Shown here: positions 62,775-64,000 of the stretch, piece by piece | Numbering within the stretch: the first letter of the stretch is position 1 | How the letters are laid out: every line of letters starts with the position of its first letter | Assembly: GCF_036924595.1 (NCBI RefSeq) | Contig: NZ_JAZHRV010000001.1 | Span: 7,715,501 to 7,779,500, forward strand | Length of the DNA stretch: 64,000 bases | Source: Bradyrhizobium algeriense | Lineage (GTDB): Bacteria; Pseudomonadota; Alphaproteobacteria; Rhizobiales; Xanthobacteraceae | Reading direction: 5' to 3' | Notes under the pieces: generated by a model | What the model was told of the DNA's origin: nothing | The model's database searches: none | Seen by the model: only the letters and a program-made list of their open reading frames with translations | Translations under genes and position numbers: made by a program

Positions 62775-63227
62775 TTACCGCCGCCGGTGACGCCGGCCGT
62801 GGCGGCCGCCGCCAACATTGGCCATGCGCATCAGTTGCGGGACCATGCTCATCAGCTCGCCACCGCCACCGCCGCCGAGCATGCCCATGACATCTCCGCC
62901 GCCCGTGCTGCCGAAATTCATGCCGCCGGTGCCCACGCCATAACCCTCGGGGACGTAGCCGCCGCCGGCTGAAATTCCGCCCGTCATGCCACCAAAGCCA
63001 CCGCCACCGCCTTCCATCATGCGGCTCATCATCGGGCCCATGGTCTGCATCATCATGGCGAAGCGGCGCTTGCCCATTTTCGCCTTCATCATTTCAAGCA
63101 TCGGCGCCATCTGCGTCATCATGTCTCCGCCGCCGCCGGCGAATTGCGCCTTGGCCGGCGTCGCAGTCAGGGTGAACAGCAAAAGCAGCGTGGCCGCCTG
63201 ACAGACTACCTTGTCAGCTCCAGTCAT
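62775..63227 (-). CDS. Secreted Gly/Met-rich protein of unknown function
   Basis: A 150-residue protein with a signal peptide (LLLLFTLTATPAKA-Q, about residue 27). The mature part has 22 Met besides the start, many in pairs or triples (MMTQMAPM, AMMMQTMG, PMMSRMM), separated by Gly runs, and a basic tail RHGRRHRRR. Methionine clusters bind Cu(I) in some periplasmic proteins; that is only a suggestion here. GGAG lies upstream of ATG 63227. No family recognised. Confidence 0.7.
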   Translation of the reverse strand: MTGADKVVCQAATLLLLFTLTATPAKAQFAGGGGDMMTQMAPMLEMMKAKMGKRRFAMMMQTMGPMMSRMMEGGGGGFGGMTGGISAGGGYVPEGYGVGTGGMNFGSTGGGDVMGMLGGGGGGELMSMVPQLMRMANVGGGRHGRRHRRR

Positions 63228-63324
63228 GGTTCGACTCCTCATGCGCGGGCGGCCGCGGGCGCGGCGCCATTCGGACGCACGCGCCGAGGCTAGGAGCGGG
63301 CAGGGAACCGATCTGTGCGAAAGA

Positions 63325-63855
63325 TCACGCTTTCCTGCGGCGGGCGGTGAACTCGGTGACGACGCGCCATGTTGCACCCGCATCCGCCGAGACTTCGCCG
63401 CGCCAGAGGAACGAGTTGGCGGTGATGTCTCTAAAACTCCAGCGGGCCAACTGGCCGTCCGGCCGCGTGCCCATCTGCTCGATGTCGCGGCCTTCCGCCC
63501 GGCCGATCATCTGCAGGAAAGTCCGCGTGACTGGGTCAGTCCATTGAATCCGCCAGGCGTCGATATCAGGATCGTAGACCCGCAGCGTGGTGCCGTACGA
63601 ATTGAAATTGGCCGCGGCATCGCGGTTGCGCAGTTCGCCGCGTGGCGGCACGATCCAGACATCCTGGATCGCGCGCCCCTCCAGCGCCCAGCCAAAATGC
63701 CATTCGCCGGCGCGGCGGCGTTCGCGGCCATCTTCGGAAAAATGCCTGACATCGAGATCCCAGGAACCGACGAAGCGGCCGTAGAGATCCATCTTGCCGG
63801 CGCGGTCGGCCGAGGGGCCGTCCGCGCCGAGGGCGTCGAGAAACGCTGACGTCAT
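63325..63855 (-). CDS. Conserved protein of unknown function (lipocalin/DUF1579-like candidate)
   Basis: A 176-residue protein. LYGRFVGSWDLDVRHFSEDGRERRRAGEW..GWALEGRAIQDVWIVPP and GTTLRVYDPDIDAWRIQWTDP suggest a beta-barrel with repeated Trp strands like the DUF1579 or fatty-acid-binding-like folds. It overlaps the upstream SRPBCC gene by 4 bases (ATGA), so the two are coupled. No function can be given. Confidence 0.65.
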   Translation of the reverse strand: MTSAFLDALGADGPSADRAGKMDLYGRFVGSWDLDVRHFSEDGRERRRAGEWHFGWALEGRAIQDVWIVPPRGELRNRDAAANFNSYGTTLRVYDPDIDAWRIQWTDPVTRTFLQMIGRAEGRDIEQMGTRPDGQLARWSFRDITANSFLWRGEVSADAGATWRVVTEFTARRRKA

Positions 63856-64000
63856 GCCGCGCTGCGTCCCAATGCCTTCTGCATGGCCTGTGTGCCGAGA
63901 TTCATCTGCGCGTCCATATAGGGGGCGATCTCGTTCGGCAACACATCCGCAATCCACACGAAGCGGGTGCGGCCGTCGCTTTCGGCAAAAACCTGTGCCG
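63852..64000 (-). CDS. SRPBCC-family protein, C-terminal part (runs off the window)
   Basis: Reading from base 64000 down, the frame gives AQVFAESDGRTRFVWIADVL, then PNEIAPYMDAQMNLGTQAMQ, and stops with TGA at 63854-63852. The strand RFVWIADVLPNE followed by a long amphipathic helix is the usual end of a SRPBCC/polyketide-cyclase-like domain. It binds hydrophobic ligands; partner of the protein downstream. Confidence 0.6.
   Translation of the reverse strand, partial: AQVFAESDGRTRFVWIADVLPNEIAPYMDAQMNLGTQAMQKALGRSAA

Overview
The window is 64 kb of high-GC DNA that reads as the chromosome of a soil alphaproteobacterium, most likely Bradyrhizobium or a close relative. The evidence is the company of genes: an aerobic benzoyl-CoA (box) locus with a BoxR-type regulator, a GcrA cell-cycle regulator, a phoR-pstSCAB-phoU-phoB block, a SAM-II riboswitch in front of metZ, and many short palindromic intergenic repeats. 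The genus is inference; no rRNA or tRNA gene was seen.

Layout. 0-0.5 kb: start of an allophanate-hydrolase-like amidase running off the left edge. 0.7-10.6 kb: an aromatic (ferulate / methoxybenzoate) island with three MarR regulators, feruloyl-CoA synthase, a CYP199A-type P450 with its [2Fe-2S] ferredoxin, two paralogous solute-binding proteins without their own permeases, and a tannase/feruloyl-esterase-family protein. 10.6-13.3 kb: a type II NADH dehydrogenase and an ECF sigma factor with a fused SnoaL-like domain plus a small partner protein. 13.5-22.3 kb: a complete Liv-type ABC importer, then a glutamine-synthetase-like ligase, a Rieske oxygenase and an IclR regulator. 22.3-24.1 kb: GNAT, P-loop kinase-like, small membrane and PilZ proteins. 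24.2-34.5 kb: the box locus (boxR, benzoate-CoA ligase, alpha/beta hydrolase, DUF309-like protein, boxC, boxB, a small conserved protein, an SDR), split by a 1.48-kb insertion sequence. 34.7-39 kb: polysaccharide deacetylase, an OmpA/BON envelope protein with a small membrane partner, and an LPG-synthase-like membrane protein. 39-45.7 kb: the phosphate-starvation block. 45.7-48.4 kb: an intradiol dioxygenase, a Bug-type binding protein and a LysR regulator. 48.4-64 kb: gcrA, argD-argF, hslO, apaG, opgC with two SGNH proteins, metZ, dcd, a sorbosone-dehydrogenase-like lipoprotein, a MATE exporter, a Gly/Met-rich secreted protein and two small proteins at the right edge.

How it works together. 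The left third looks like uptake and activation of lignin-derived aromatics: ester cleavage, import, CoA activation and O-demethylation. The box locus handles benzoate through benzoyl-CoA. A textbook TGCA-N6-TGCA site lies in front of boxC, matching the operators of BzdR/BoxR-type regulators. No boxA, ferredoxin reductase or feruloyl-CoA hydratase-lyase is present, so these parts must be encoded elsewhere. The best candidates for something new are the ligase-Rieske-IclR unit beside the Liv importer, the ECF-SnoaL pair, the structured DNA in front of argD, and the OpgC-SGNH-SGNH unit in which the first SGNH protein has lost catalytic residues.
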